From an uncultured bacterium (GTDB lineage Bacteria > Verrucomicrobiota > Kiritimatiellia > RFP12 > CAIWXQ01), in the NCBI GenBank assembly GCA_903861045.1, contig CAIOST010000360.1, forward strand, positions 1 through 53,511: 53,511 bases of DNA, written 5' to 3'. Shown here piece by piece: positions 1-8,098 of this stretch (positions are counted from its first letter, which is position 1; the number at the start of each line of letters is the position of its first letter). The notes below the pieces were generated by a model, which was not told where the DNA came from, did no database searches, and was given only the letters and a program-made list of their open reading frames with translations. The position numbers and the translations under genes are program-made.

Positions 1-123
1 CACGGCGTCTGCGTAGTCGCACGCCGCTACGCCAGCGCTCTGAATCTTCTACTTGGAAAGAAAAAACATCCCACTCTCTGCGCGTCCAGTGGCTCCATTT
101 AACTGAGCACGGGCGGCTCCATT

Positions 124-630
124 TTGGTGAGCGCCATAGGGGCCGATGACCGCACCTTCAAGGCACTGTTTCTCGACGTCGGACTGCTTTGCCGCGCGTG
201 CGGGGTTCGCGTGCTGGATGTCGAGAAAGCGGGCGATCCGATGCTGGTCAACGCCGGTGCGGTCTGCGAGCAGTTGGTTGGCCAGCACCTGCTCCTGAGC
301 GGGGCCTTTTACGAGGAACCGTCGCTGTACTGCTGGATGCGCGACAAGCCGAATTCCAGCGCAGAGGTGGACTACCTGCTGGCGCAGGGTCCGCACGTGA
401 TTCCGGTCGAAGTCAAAGCCGGCGCCACAGGGAGGCTCAAGTCCATGCATCTCTTCTTATCGGAGAAGAACCGCGACTTCGGCCTGCGCTTCAACAGCGA
501 CATGCCGTCGCTGCTCGATACACGAACGCCCCCGGTGGATGGCAACACCAGGCCCTTCCGCCTGCTGTCTCTGCCGTTCTATCTGATTGGCCAGGCTCGC
601 CGTCTGTGCGATGCGGCGCTAGAGAGATAG
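124..630 (+). pseudogene. DUF4143 ATPase, C-terminal fragment
   Basis: This 168-residue frame matches only the C-terminal half of the AAA ATPase/DUF4143 family: a nuclease-like fold with RTFKALFLDVGLL, then SAEVDYLLAQG and VIPVEVKAG. The same blocks occur in order in the intact DUF4143 protein at 6668-7990 (RRFKALLFDMG, NAEVDYVIQRG, VCPVEVKAG). The Walker A and ATPase half is absent: the frame upstream carries a stop near base 100 and the only nearby start is a weak TTG. I read it as a truncated gene. The 10-mer GGCTCCATTT occurs twice just upstream (about 91 and 115). It is probably non-functional unless its nuclease-like domain is expressed alone. Confidence 0.75.
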
Positions 631-701
631 CTGGGCACTCGGCGATTGGGTCCCGGAGACTGGCAAACCGCCGATGCCTTCCGAGGCCCCTGCCATGCTT
701 G

Positions 702-1619
702 CTACCTGCCAAATATGCGTGCGTGCCGCTCTTCCATGATCCATCGGACTTTGTCTTGCATCTCCGCCAACAACCGGGATTGCGGAAGTTCCCCCACCAT
801 CAGCGAGTAGCCTTGCCTAAACCGATCGAAGATGCCGACGACGACCTTTGGGGGGATCTTGATCGTCGCGGCGAATTGCTCGAAATCTCCTCGGCCGATC
901 TTGTTCTGCTTGCCGTTCAGGGTCAGGGCGCAGTCCGCTTCCATGGGGATCACGACATTGGAGCAGACGATGTCGTAGGCCGGCGACAGCCGCAGACCGC
1001 CATCGGCCGATTCGAGCATGGAGAAATTCTTGAGGTGGGCGTCGCCATTCCCCAGCAGGAAGTTCAGAAGCACCCGCTCGAAGAACAATTGGACGTCCAG
1101 ACCGGAAACGGCGGACAGCTCGCGGATCTTCTTTCCGATCCGCTCCATCGAGCCGGTGTACTTGTCGTCCTCGCCGAGAATCTGGGCGAAGTCCTCACAC
1201 CGTAGCTTCTTCCCGTCCGGGCTGCGGTCAAATCGGCGGACAAGGTAGGCTGGCGAACCGTCGTGCAGGTCGAACAGCCCGTGCGGAGGGGTATCGATCT
1301 CCAGAAGCCCGGCGATGTTCATGCACAAGTTCTCGTTCTGCGGAAGCAACGGGAACCGCTCCGTCTGCGGCTTAAGGATGAACTGCCCGCCCGTCGCAAC
1401 AGGAACCAGACGGGATCCCTGACGTGACATGGACAGCTTGGGCTGGACTCCAGAGATGGACATACGCCCTGCCATCTCCTGCGCCTTCATCAAGACATCA
1501 CCGTGCGTCAGTTCGATGCTCGGCAAAGCCGGAGTCCCGAACAGACGGCGAAGGCAGGCAGGATGATAGCGGCCGGTCTCGACGGAGGCCCTCCCGCAGA
1601 TGTCGCAGAAGATGTTCAT
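702..1619 (-). CDS. hipT: HipT-like serine/threonine kinase toxin (HipBST system 1)
   Basis: A HipA-family kinase of about 305 residues that lacks the N-terminal subdomain 1 of classical HipA; that subdomain is encoded separately by the gene upstream, the split layout known for HipBST. Visible features are a cysteine-rich start (CDICGR...HPAC, possibly zinc binding), a Gly-rich loop SISGVQPKLS, the catalytic stretch GNGDAHLKNFS and the metal-binding LSPAYDIV. The start is placed at ATG 1619 rather than the track start at 1631 because it forms an ATGA overlap with the stop of the preceding gene. The family phosphorylates a tRNA ligase or related target and is controlled by its partners. The SIS loop supplies the two serines that are autophosphorylated in characterised HipT. 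Confidence 0.88.
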   Translation of the reverse strand: MNIFCDICGRASVETGRYHPACLRRLFGTPALPSIELTHGDVLMKAQEMAGRMSISGVQPKLSMSRQGSRLVPVATGGQFILKPQTERFPLLPQNENLCMNIAGLLEIDTPPHGLFDLHDGSPAYLVRRFDRSPDGKKLRCEDFAQILGEDDKYTGSMERIGKKIRELSAVSGLDVQLFFERVLLNFLLGNGDAHLKNFSMLESADGGLRLSPAYDIVCSNVVIPMEADCALTLNGKQNKIGRGDFEQFAATIKIPPKVVVGIFDRFRQGYSLMVGELPQSRLLAEMQDKVRWIMEERHARIFGR

Positions 1620-1930
1620 ACTTTGATCCACACCGCCCCGATACAGTCGCCACAGGCCTTGATGAGCAGACCAAAATCATCTTTGGAATCGATCTTGAGC
1701 GTCTGGCAGACGATTTCTCGGAACCAGCCTTCGGGCAGCAGCCCCTTGAAGAACGGGAAGAGTGTCTTACTCTCGTAGGGCTGCTCCCGCAGGGGGAAGG
1801 CCACCGCGATGGGGCTGCCATTTGCCAGGTATGCAGGATTGTAGGCAAAGCGATAGCCTTCGCCGGTCTCCTCGATGGACCCGGCGAGCGACTCCTTGAA
1901 CATCACGCTGGCTTTACGCAGAGGTCTCAT
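1616..1930 (-). CDS. hipS: HipS-like small protein (HipA subdomain 1) of HipBST system 1
   Basis: A 104-residue protein equivalent to the HipA N-terminal subdomain 1: it contains the AVAFPL...TLFPFFKGLLPEGWF block followed by KIDSKDDFGLLIKACGDCIGAV. The ATG at 1930 (MRPLRKA) is preferred to the longer track ORF because its upstream part overlaps hipB out of frame. It overlaps hipB by 17 bases and hipT by four, so the three genes form one minus-strand operon. In the characterised E. coli system HipS is the actual antitoxin that blocks the HipT active site; that role is inferred here from layout and homology. Confidence 0.85.
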   Translation of the reverse strand: MRPLRKASVMFKESLAGSIEETGEGYRFAYNPAYLANGSPIAVAFPLREQPYESKTLFPFFKGLLPEGWFREIVCQTLKIDSKDDFGLLIKACGDCIGAVWIKV

Positions 1931-2159
1931 GGTCCTTGGCCGCTTCGACATGGTAGCCAAACAGTGCGAGCACCTGGTTGACCTTATCCATCCTGACTGT
2001 TGGCTTGCCTTGTTCCAGATCCCGTACAAACCGCAACCCGACACCGGTCCGCATGGCCGTTTGCGCCTGTGTCAGCCTTGCGCCTCGGCGCAGCTCCTTG
2101 ACCTGCAAACTGAGCGGCGTAGCTATACCCGATGTGGCTTCTGGCACCTTGTCGTTCAT
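1914..2159 (-). CDS. hipB: HipB-like helix-turn-helix regulator of HipBST system 1
   Basis: A small Cro/C1-type (HTH_3) DNA-binding protein: LRRGARLTQAQTAMRTGVGLRFVRDLEQGK is a typical helix-turn-helix with the RDLEQGK recognition region. It is the first gene of the operon and its 3' end overlaps hipS. The track start is 2168; I prefer the in-frame ATG at 2159 (MNDKVPE), because a candidate -10 box (TATGAT, 2169-2174) directly abuts the 2168 codon and would put the transcript start near 2162. It is expected to repress its own promoter through the CGGGTATA-type half-sites described separately. Confidence 0.85.
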   Translation of the reverse strand: MNDKVPEATSGIATPLSLQVKELRRGARLTQAQTAMRTGVGLRFVRDLEQGKPTVRMDKVNQVLALFGYHVEAAKDHETSA

Positions 2160-2270
2160 TGAAAACATATCATAACGGGTATAGCATCGGGGGTCAACAG
2201 CGTATATTATACCTGAAGAGGACGACGTTTGAGGTGTCGGGCACGCATATATACCCGAACGGGTATTATT
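2121..2270 (-). promoter_or_regulatory. hipBST-1 promoter with CGGGTATA operator half-sites
   Basis: On the minus strand TTGACC (2192-2197) and TATGAT (2169-2174) are spaced by 17 bases and lead straight into hipB. Half-sites related to TATACCCG/CGGGTATA occur at 2124-2131 (inside the hipB start), 2176-2183 (inverted, inside the promoter spacer), 2208-2215 (TATACCTG, one mismatch) and as a full inverted repeat TACCCGAACGGGTA at 2252-2265. Repetition around one promoter suggests cooperative binding by HipB, as is known for HipB operators in E. coli; the sequence here is different from the E. coli one. Confidence 0.6.
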
Positions 2271-2528
2271 ATCGGCGCGCTCAGCCGACTACCGGTCAAG
2301 AGCGTGCTCGACTACGACTACGGCACATACAAGGGCTTTTATGTTCGGCGATTGACGAATGCGCCCATAAGGTCACAGTGGACAAAGCCACCGGCATCCG
2401 GGACATCCCCGCCGCCCGCTTCCTGACCGCGTTTGCGTGAGGGGCGAACGCGGTTCCTCTGTCGCCGTTTTGGCACGACGCCGAAACAGTTAATTGATCC
2501 GCCTGTGCCGAACCGCGGCTCACGTCGC
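2271..2528. other. Intergenic stretch with possible decayed coding sequence
   Basis: No intact gene is seen between the hipBST-1 operator and the end of the sigma gene. On the plus strand two frames look faintly protein-like in succession (VLDYDYGTYKGFYVRRL, then IDECAHKVTVDKATG ending in a stop at 2440), which would fit a frameshifted relic. I do not recognise the family. Confidence 0.3.
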
Positions 2529-4229
2529 CTATGGACGTTCGCCGGCTGCCTGCAGGCCCGCAAGAAGAAGCCGTCCGGCGGTGGCGGCGGGGTGCTTGGC
2601 GTAGTCCTTGTCCTTGACCAGTTGCGCAAGCGCCTTGATGGCTTCGTTGGTGTTCCCGCTTAGGTAATGACACTGCGCCCTGTAAAACAGCGCTGGCGCC
2701 GAGTACTCAACCTGGTTGGGTAAGAAGGCCAACAATTCATCGTAGGTCCTGATCGCCAGAAGGGGCTTACCCATTATCTGCAGACAACGGCCTTGGCGGA
2801 TATTCGAAAAGGGAAAGGAATGCGATATGGGGGCGTACTGCGTGAATTCTTCCGCATACTTCCCGGCGGCATACAGCTCCTCCGCCTTGGCCAGGAGCGC
2901 CGCTTCATCCGCCGGCAGCGGCTGATTGGCTGGCCAAGCTGGGATCTCATAGTCCGGGAAGAAGCCGGCCACGGCAATCACGTTGGACGCCTCGCCGACC
3001 TTGCAGGAAAACCGAAGCCGCCAAATCGAAGCTTCCAAGGGTGGGAGTTTCGCGGCCGTCGCGACGTTGGCGTTGGTCGCCGCATACGGCCCGTCTTTCT
3101 CGTACCGCGCAAAAGACTCCTGAAGCCGTGACCGGGGCGCACTGGTCGGAACATAGCAAGCGACATAGAGGTTCTCTTTGTCATAGCCAAGATGGAACCG
3201 GAGTTGAACTGCACGCGAGGATGCGCCGGTGGCACTGCCGGATGCCGTGGCGGTCGAAGCCGCGTCCCATTCGCCGGCTCTGAACAGGCCGTCGATGGTC
3301 GGTGCCTTGGCTAGGAAAGGAATCCTCACGACAGCATCCGCTGCCGACAGCGGTTGCAACGATTCGACATTATCCGCCGCCTTCCGTTGTGCCACCTCCT
3401 GCGCCACGATCGCGCCACTGCCCGCCACCACCAGACTCGCCGCAACCATCGCCGCCACCATCTTGACTTTTGCTATGAACATGGCCTTCATCGCTCCCTT
3501 CGCCAGCAATCCTGCTGTTGATGTGGCACCCGTGGCCGTGGCGGTTGTCGCCACGGCAGTCTTCACGGTCGCCAGGATGGAAGGAAGGAGTGTTTCCGGT
3601 ACCGCGGCCGAGGCTTCAGAGGTGAGCAGGCCGGCAAGGGCCACGCCGCCCAGCGCGATGCCGCGCTTGGCAAGGCGTTGCCGCAGGCGTTCGATGCCAC
3701 GGCTGGCCCGCGCCGAAAGTGTGCCCACGGCGCAACCGGCTCGTTGTGCAGCCTCGGCTTCGCTGTGATTCTGCAAATAGCGAAGAATCACCGCCTCCCG
3801 ATACCGTTCCGGTAGACTCAGCAGCGCTGCGTCCACCAGCCCCAACAGCGCCGGATCGGCGACGTCGTTCACGGCGAACGCTTCTGTCTGGATGGCTTCG
3901 TCCACGGCGTATGCTTCTTCCCGTTTTGCCCGATGCATGCGCTTCCTCACGGTTTCGGCCGCCACGAGATGTGCCACGCGATACAGCCATGCGGCCAGAT
4001 CGCCTTTCCGCAACCCACCCGCTTTTCGGGCCAGGACCACGAAGACCGCCTGCGTAGCATCCTCCGCTTCATGAGGATCCTTCAGCAACCGATGACAGGC
4101 CCGGTACACCATGGCGCCGTGCCGTCGCATCAGTTCGGTGAAGGCTGCTTCACCCTGAACAACGCCGAAGGGCGCATCCCGCCGGGACGAGTAGGCCTCC
4201 AGTAATTCTGTGTCAGTCATGGTTTGCAT
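2529..4229 (-). CDS. Membrane-anchored ECF sigma factor with C-terminal binding and TPR-like domains
   Basis: A 566-residue fusion. Residues 1-195 are an ECF sigma-70 factor: region 2 with MVYRACHRLLKDPHEAEDATQAVFVVLARKAGG (quoted in part: EAEDATQAVFVVLARKAG) and region 4 with LPERYREAVILRYLQNHSE and a helix-turn-helix. A linker (LLTSEASAAVPETLLPSILA) leads to one hydrophobic segment near 250-275. Beyond it lies an extracytoplasmic part: a family-9 carbohydrate-binding-like module (APTIDGLFRAGEWDAAS) and TPR-like helices near 440-560 (EELYAAGKYAEEF, ALFYRAQCHYLSGNTNEAI). Such sigma/sensor fusions are common in PVC bacteria; the ligand is unknown. It is the only intact one of three paralogues here. 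Expression from the conserved promoter at 4238-4267 gives an almost leaderless message. Confidence 0.85.
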   Translation of the reverse strand: MQTMTDTELLEAYSSRRDAPFGVVQGEAAFTELMRRHGAMVYRACHRLLKDPHEAEDATQAVFVVLARKAGGLRKGDLAAWLYRVAHLVAAETVRKRMHRAKREEAYAVDEAIQTEAFAVNDVADPALLGLVDAALLSLPERYREAVILRYLQNHSEAEAAQRAGCAVGTLSARASRGIERLRQRLAKRGIALGGVALAGLLTSEASAAVPETLLPSILATVKTAVATTATATGATSTAGLLAKGAMKAMFIAKVKMVAAMVAASLVVAGSGAIVAQEVAQRKAADNVESLQPLSAADAVVRIPFLAKAPTIDGLFRAGEWDAASTATASGSATGASSRAVQLRFHLGYDKENLYVACYVPTSAPRSRLQESFARYEKDGPYAATNANVATAAKLPPLEASIWRLRFSCKVGEASNVIAVAGFFPDYEIPAWPANQPLPADEAALLAKAEELYAAGKYAEEFTQYAPISHSFPFSNIRQGRCLQIMGKPLLAIRTYDELLAFLPNQVEYSAPALFYRAQCHYLSGNTNEAIKALAQLVKDKDYAKHPAATAGRLLLAGLQAAGERP

Positions 4230-4237
4230 AACGTGTT

Positions 4238-4267
4238 AGCGTACCAGAATACTTTCCTCTTCCACAA
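4238..4267 (-). promoter_or_regulatory. Putative promoter of sigma paralogue 1
   Basis: Read on the minus strand: TTGTGG (4262-4267), 18 bases, TACGCT (4238-4243), then eight bases to the ATG at 4229. The same arrangement precedes the other two sigma paralogues (see 6595-6624 and 11088-11117). Upstream lies the conserved string CTGCAGGCTTATTG. No Shine-Dalgarno sequence is seen. Confidence 0.45.
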
Positions 4268-4424
4268 TAAGCCTGCAGCCAGGAGTAATTCCCTGCAACA
4301 AATTTTGATTCGGATTGTTCAGGGCAGGCCTGACCGAAATACAGCGGCGGCAGATCTCTTTCTGGGACGCGCTTATTTTGTCGGCCGCCCGCCAAGCCGG
4401 TGCTATGGAAACATGCGTGGCTAT

Positions 4425-4452
4425 ATTTCCACACGTTTAAACGTGTGGAAAT
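4425..4452. repeat. 28-bp perfect palindrome
   Basis: Left arm ATTTCCACACGTTT is followed immediately by its exact reverse complement, with no loop. It lies in the gap between two sigma genes. No T-run follows on either strand, so it is not a standard terminator; a site for a dimeric DNA-binding protein or a cruciform is more likely. Confidence 0.8.
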
Positions 4453-4501
4453 GTTGCGACGTACCGTTTATCAGTGTAATGCTTTGGTGACAAGTATGTT
4501 A

Positions 4502-4539
4502 CGCATGTCGATATCGCGATTTGCATTCAACGACATGCG
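4502..4539. repeat. 9-bp inverted repeat downstream of sigma paralogue 2
   Basis: CGCATGTCG (4502-4510) and CGACATGCG (4531-4539) are exact complements around a 20-base loop, 65 bases beyond the stop of the minus-strand reading frame at 4604. It could end or stabilise that transcript, but there is no U-tract. Confidence 0.5.
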
Positions 4540-4603
4540 GCGGAAACAGGCACATTGAACCCGACCGCCGGGTTATTGGTTGAGTTCTGCCGTAGCGTGA
4601 CCT

Positions 4604-5086
4604 TCATTCGCCGAACACCAGACGCAGATGCAAATCCATAGACTGGTTCACTGGCCAGGGAATTTCGACTGTCCCCTCTACTCCGCCTGGAATGCGTTGC
4701 ACCTTGATCGGCTTGCCAGTAAGCGGATTCATCACCTCCGGCAAAGGATCGCCCTCCGGCGTTGCGGCAGCGCGACAAACGGCAATGATCATCGGACGGG
4801 AGGCGGTTTGGTAACACGCATACCTTTTTTGCAATAAATCCACGTTAACTTTAAGTTCCCGGATACGAGGACCCCAATCGGAAGCCTTCGCCTGGTAACT
4901 ATTGATAGCTTGCACTTGTTCAGACACGGGAAGTGCGGCTATTTGGGCGGCTATTGGCAAGAGATGGTCGTAGTATGCCGTATTTTCTTCCGCCATCCGC
5001 TTGACGAAATCTATCCGCTCTTTAGGAGTTTTGTCGCACCCAGGCGCGGGTATATGTCGGGGCGTAATTCCGCAGCCTTGTCCCAC
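4604..5086 (-). pseudogene. C-terminal part of sigma paralogue 2, after a frameshift
   Basis: This frame continues the protein of the ORF at 5011-6585. The upstream ORF reads PDIYPRLG and then leaves the natural frame; here CDKTPKERIDFVKRMAEEN resumes with the same helical character, so the two overlap by a one-base shift near 5030-5040. The first dozen residues of this ORF (MGQGCGITPRHIPA) are out-of-frame noise. The remaining roughly 143 residues are an extracytoplasmic tail of unknown fold ending in LHLRLVFGE, an ending that recurs in the sigma relic at 15743. No slippery heptamer is present, so a mutation or sequence error is more likely than programmed shifting. Confidence 0.65.
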
Positions 5087-6585
5087 TCTTCAATGGCCTT
5101 TGCATTTCCCTGTCGCAGACGTTCGAAAATCGCATCTACATACTCTTTCTCACCCTTGAGTATCTCCTCAAAAGAACATGCGTCCGGCAATGATGCCAGA
5201 GTCATTGCAAACGGAACAAATGCCTGAGCAGGAACACGAAGTTTCGCCCTTTCCAGTTGTCCGAACATAACAGACTGAATAACATTTTTAACTAAACCGC
5301 CGATTATGCCTCCTTGTGAGGCATGCCTTCCCATCATCCAGGCCCCGTACCACGCATTGAGCCCGCTGGCATCACCATGCTCCACTCGATAGCGTCCGAT
5401 TATCAAGGATAGTTTCGCGAGGTAAATCAACGACTTTGTTTCATTGTCCAAAATATCGGAGTCTGTTTCAATTCTTGAGGCCCATTGCCAATTCACATTC
5501 TCATACTGGGCGGCAATCAGCATTTGTTCGTAGATAGGCAAACAGACCACAATATGCTGCTGTATGACTTCGGCAGGGCCATTAGTAATCCAGGTCAGCG
5601 GACTCGTTTCCGGCAGCGTCTCCAGCATCTTGAAGGCCTTGCGATAAGCTTCGGCGCAGGCGACGGGATCACCCGGATGGACCTTGAATGTCAACGTACT
5701 CGCGGTTGACTGCGTATTTGTCGTCTCGACTATTGCTGCCGTAGCGACCGGCTTCGGTGCCTCCTTCTCCGCCACCGCCTGCACTGCCGCCACACCGCTG
5801 ACGCCCACCACCCCCACACTCACTGCCACCATTGCCGCTGTTTTTACGCTGTTCCAGAACATGGCCTTCATCGCTCCCTTCGCCAGCATCGCTGCTGTGG
5901 ATGTGGCGCCCGTGGCCGTGGCGGTTGTCGCCACGGCAGTTTTCACGGTCGCCAGGATGGAAGGAAGGAGTGTTTCTGGTACCGCCGCCGAGGCTTCGGA
6001 GGTGAGCAGGCCGGCGAGCGCCACGCCGCTGAGCGCGACACCGCGCTTGGCGAGGCGTTGCCGCAGCTTGGCGATGCCGTCACTGGCACGGCGACTCAGT
6101 GTACCCTGCGGACAGGCCGCCAGTTCCGCCGCCTGCTTCTCGCTGTTCCCTTGCAGGTAGCGCAGGACAACAGCCTGCCGCAATACGGCAGATAATCCGG
6201 CCAGTTCCTGGTCCAAAAACTGCAGAGCCGCATCGGCCGGACTGTCCAGACCCGCTTCGTCACTCACCGTTTCATGCCACATGGCGACCTCTTTCTCACG
6301 CTTCGCGCTGGTTGCCCGGCGTTCCAGCGCTTGCAAGGCCACGTTGCGCGCCACCTTGTGAAGCCAACCACCCAGATTGCCTTCACGCCGGAGGGTGCCT
6401 GCCTTCCGGGCAAGGACGATGAACACGGCTTGTGTCGCATCCTGGGTATCGTGGATGTTTCCCAGCATCCGGAAGCAAGTCCGATGGACCATTTGCGTGT
6501 GCCGGACGACAAGTTCCGAAAAGGATCTCTCATCCCCCGCTTCCACGTAGGCCACCACCAGGTCCCTGTCCGTTTTGATCGACAT
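5011..6585 (-). CDS. Membrane-anchored ECF sigma factor paralogue 2 (frameshifted near its 3' end)
   Basis: ECF sigma region 2 (MVHRTCFRMLGNIHDTQDAT, FIVLARKAGTLRREGNLGGWL) and region 4 (LRQAVVLRYLQGNSEKQAAEL, helix-turn-helix) occupy residues 1-190. The linker LLTSEASAAVPETLLPSILA is identical to that of paralogue 1, followed by one hydrophobic segment near 243-270 and a large helical, probably extracytoplasmic domain that is unrelated to the tail of paralogue 1. Because a one-base frameshift near 5030 separates the last part (4604-5086), the original protein was about 660 residues. It may still work as a truncated factor, since the sigma and membrane parts are intact. MSIKTDRDLVVAYVEAGDE is the likely natural start. 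Confidence 0.8.
   Translation of the reverse strand: MSIKTDRDLVVAYVEAGDERSFSELVVRHTQMVHRTCFRMLGNIHDTQDATQAVFIVLARKAGTLRREGNLGGWLHKVARNVALQALERRATSAKREKEVAMWHETVSDEAGLDSPADAALQFLDQELAGLSAVLRQAVVLRYLQGNSEKQAAELAACPQGTLSRRASDGIAKLRQRLAKRGVALSGVALAGLLTSEASAAVPETLLPSILATVKTAVATTATATGATSTAAMLAKGAMKAMFWNSVKTAAMVAVSVGVVGVSGVAAVQAVAEKEAPKPVATAAIVETTNTQSTASTLTFKVHPGDPVACAEAYRKAFKMLETLPETSPLTWITNGPAEVIQQHIVVCLPIYEQMLIAAQYENVNWQWASRIETDSDILDNETKSLIYLAKLSLIIGRYRVEHGDASGLNAWYGAWMMGRHASQGGIIGGLVKNVIQSVMFGQLERAKLRVPAQAFVPFAMTLASLPDACSFEEILKGEKEYVDAIFERLRQGNAKAIEEWDKAAELRPDIYPRLGATKLLKSG
5858..6078. repeat. Copy of the 220-bp dispersed sigma-linker repeat
   Basis: The DNA coding for the sigma linker and start of the membrane anchor is nearly identical in three places: 3478-3698, 5858-6078 and 10353-10572, with a degenerate piece at about 8186-8276. 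Long stretches such as CGCCAGGATGGAAGGAAGGA are shared exactly. Conservation at the DNA level in the linker, stronger than in the sigma domains, is unusual and makes these natural sites for homologous recombination or gene conversion. Confidence 0.75.
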
Positions 6586-6594
6586 AACGTCCTC

Positions 6595-6624
6595 GTATTA
6601 CCTGAAACACATCTTCCTTCACAA
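6595..6624 (-). promoter_or_regulatory. Putative promoter of sigma paralogue 2
   Basis: Minus strand: TTGTGA (6619-6624), 18 bases, TAATAC (6595-6600), nine bases to the ATG at 6585. Spacing matches the other sigma paralogues. The string CTTCCTTCACAAACAAACTCCG around the upstream box recurs at 14928, next to another sigma relic. Confidence 0.4.
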
Positions 6625-6667
6625 ACAAACTCCGGGGAAACGCCAGAATCCTCGGTTATATTTTGAT

Positions 6668-7990
6668 CTACAGAACCAGCGTATCGTCGCACAACCGGTG
6701 TGCGGCATATAATGGCAGGATGCCCGTGTCGTGAATCCGTCCGAAATTCTCCATGGACAATCGCAAACCGAAGGGAACGGCGTGTTCCTTCAGAAACTGG
6801 CGCATGCTCTGCATGCCACCGCGCACACCGGCTTTTACTTCAACCGGGCATACGGTGTTTCCACGCTGAATCACATAATCCACTTCCGCATTCGCCCCGC
6901 GCGCCTCCCGATGCCAATAGAAAAGCTCCGGTCGGCGATGGGCGGCTTGATGGGCAACCAGATGAAGGCCCACAAATAGCTCGGCCAGACTGCCGCCATT
7001 GACCAGGGCCACCTCGCTCGCCGTCAGATGCGCGGGCACATTCAAACCAAGCAGGCGCTGATGAATTCCCATGTCAAACAGCAGCGCCTTGAACCGCCGG
7101 CTGTCCACCTGAGCGCCCAGGGGCAAACCCTGCGCGTGCGTGTGAAAAACCTGATGCGCCAGCGCGGCTTTGGTTAATAGGGCCAGCGTGTCCAGGATCG
7201 CGGTTGACTTGACCTCGCGATTGACCGACGCACACATGAACTTGCCGCCTGTCTGGGCGGCCACGGATCGGAATGTTTCGTTCAAGCGCTCAGTCGGAAT
7301 GCGCTTCCTGTATTTGCCGAAATCATCCTGAAAGGCGAGAATCAGATCGTCCAATACACTCATGACGTGATGCAGGTCATGGGTCTCGGCATACGCGCCC
7401 ACCGCCGCCGGCATGCCCCCCACCAGCATGTAGGTCCGAAGCCTCTCCAACAATCGCCGATGGAACGGAGCATCCACGGGCTTGTCGAAGGTGGCCTGAT
7501 CGCAGATCTCGCGCAGAGCGCCATCGCCTATCGCATCCAGAAATTCCCGAAATGTCATGGGATACATGAAGCGGGAAGTGATGCGCCCAACGCCCAGAGA
7601 TGGGATTTGCTGTAAGGCGAACTCCAGCAAGGAGCCGGCCGCCACAACATGCAACCCCGGGATCTGCTCGTGAAAATACCGTAAGGATGCCAACGCTTCG
7701 GGACAAGCCTGCGCTTCGTCCAGGAAAAGCAATGTTTCTCCCGGTCGAATCGGCACGCCTGTGAATGCGGCGAGTTTTTCGCAGATCGGCGCAGCAGTCA
7801 ATGCCTCGGTAAAGAAAAGACGGGCATCAGGCGTCTCCTCGAAATTCACCTCCACAAAATGGGGGAAATGCCGCCCAAGGGCACGCACGGAGAATGTCTT
7901 CCCCACCTGCCTGGCGCCACGCAAGATCAGCGGCTTATGCTCCGCTTCCGTGCGCCAGTTCTCAAGAACCTTTTCAATATCACGTTTCAT
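6668..7990 (-). CDS. AAA ATPase with DUF4143 domain
   Basis: A 440-residue ATP-binding protein. Walker A is LILRGARQVGKTF, Walker B is ETLLFLDEAQACPE, and the arginine-finger/sensor region VVAAGSLLEFAL follows; the C-terminal DUF4143 part has RRFKALLFDMG, NAEVDYVIQRG and VCPVEVKAG, a restriction-nuclease-like core. The track ORF runs to 8332 but its first 114 residues read through tandem DNA repeats and a sigma relic; ATG 7990 (MKRDIEKVLENW) is the usual family start and has a GAGG Shine-Dalgarno. The family is abundant in genomic islands, and its biological role is not settled; a defence or toxin-like role is only inferred. Confidence 0.88.
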   Translation of the reverse strand: MKRDIEKVLENWRTEAEHKPLILRGARQVGKTFSVRALGRHFPHFVEVNFEETPDARLFFTEALTAAPICEKLAAFTGVPIRPGETLLFLDEAQACPEALASLRYFHEQIPGLHVVAAGSLLEFALQQIPSLGVGRITSRFMYPMTFREFLDAIGDGALREICDQATFDKPVDAPFHRRLLERLRTYMLVGGMPAAVGAYAETHDLHHVMSVLDDLILAFQDDFGKYRKRIPTERLNETFRSVAAQTGGKFMCASVNREVKSTAILDTLALLTKAALAHQVFHTHAQGLPLGAQVDSRRFKALLFDMGIHQRLLGLNVPAHLTASEVALVNGGSLAELFVGLHLVAHQAAHRRPELFYWHREARGANAEVDYVIQRGNTVCPVEVKAGVRGGMQSMRQFLKEHAVPFGLRLSMENFGRIHDTGILPLYAAHRLCDDTLVL

Positions 7991-8016
7991 GCTTGTCCTC
8001 AGCTGCCACAGTTGTT

Positions 8017-8098
8017 CCCACATGTCGGCTCTTAAAAAAACACTTTGCGCCCATTTATCGGCTCTATAAAACACTATATTCGCCCATATGTCAAATCG
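8017..8098 (-). repeat. 33-bp tandem repeats upstream of the DUF4143 gene
   Basis: Two full units (8017-8049 and 8050-8082) and a partial third (8083-8098) begin with CCCA and share ATCGGCTCTtaaa-like cores followed by an ACACT motif. They lie directly upstream of the minus-strand ATPase gene. As promoter-proximal iterons they could bind a regulator; read through, they encode the repeated RADKWAQ/RADMWEQ in the spurious 5' extension. Confidence 0.65.

Noticed and set aside
189-1205. 338-residue plus-strand ORF
   Set aside because: Antisense to hipT-1 and out of frame with the DUF4143 fragment; arginine-rich and without domain character.
5020-5050. Programmed ribosomal frameshift in sigma-2
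   Set aside because: No slippery heptamer in the correct phase and no obvious downstream structure; mutation or error is simpler.
8017-8098. CRISPR-like array
   Set aside because: Only two and a half adjacent units, no spacers and no cas genes.
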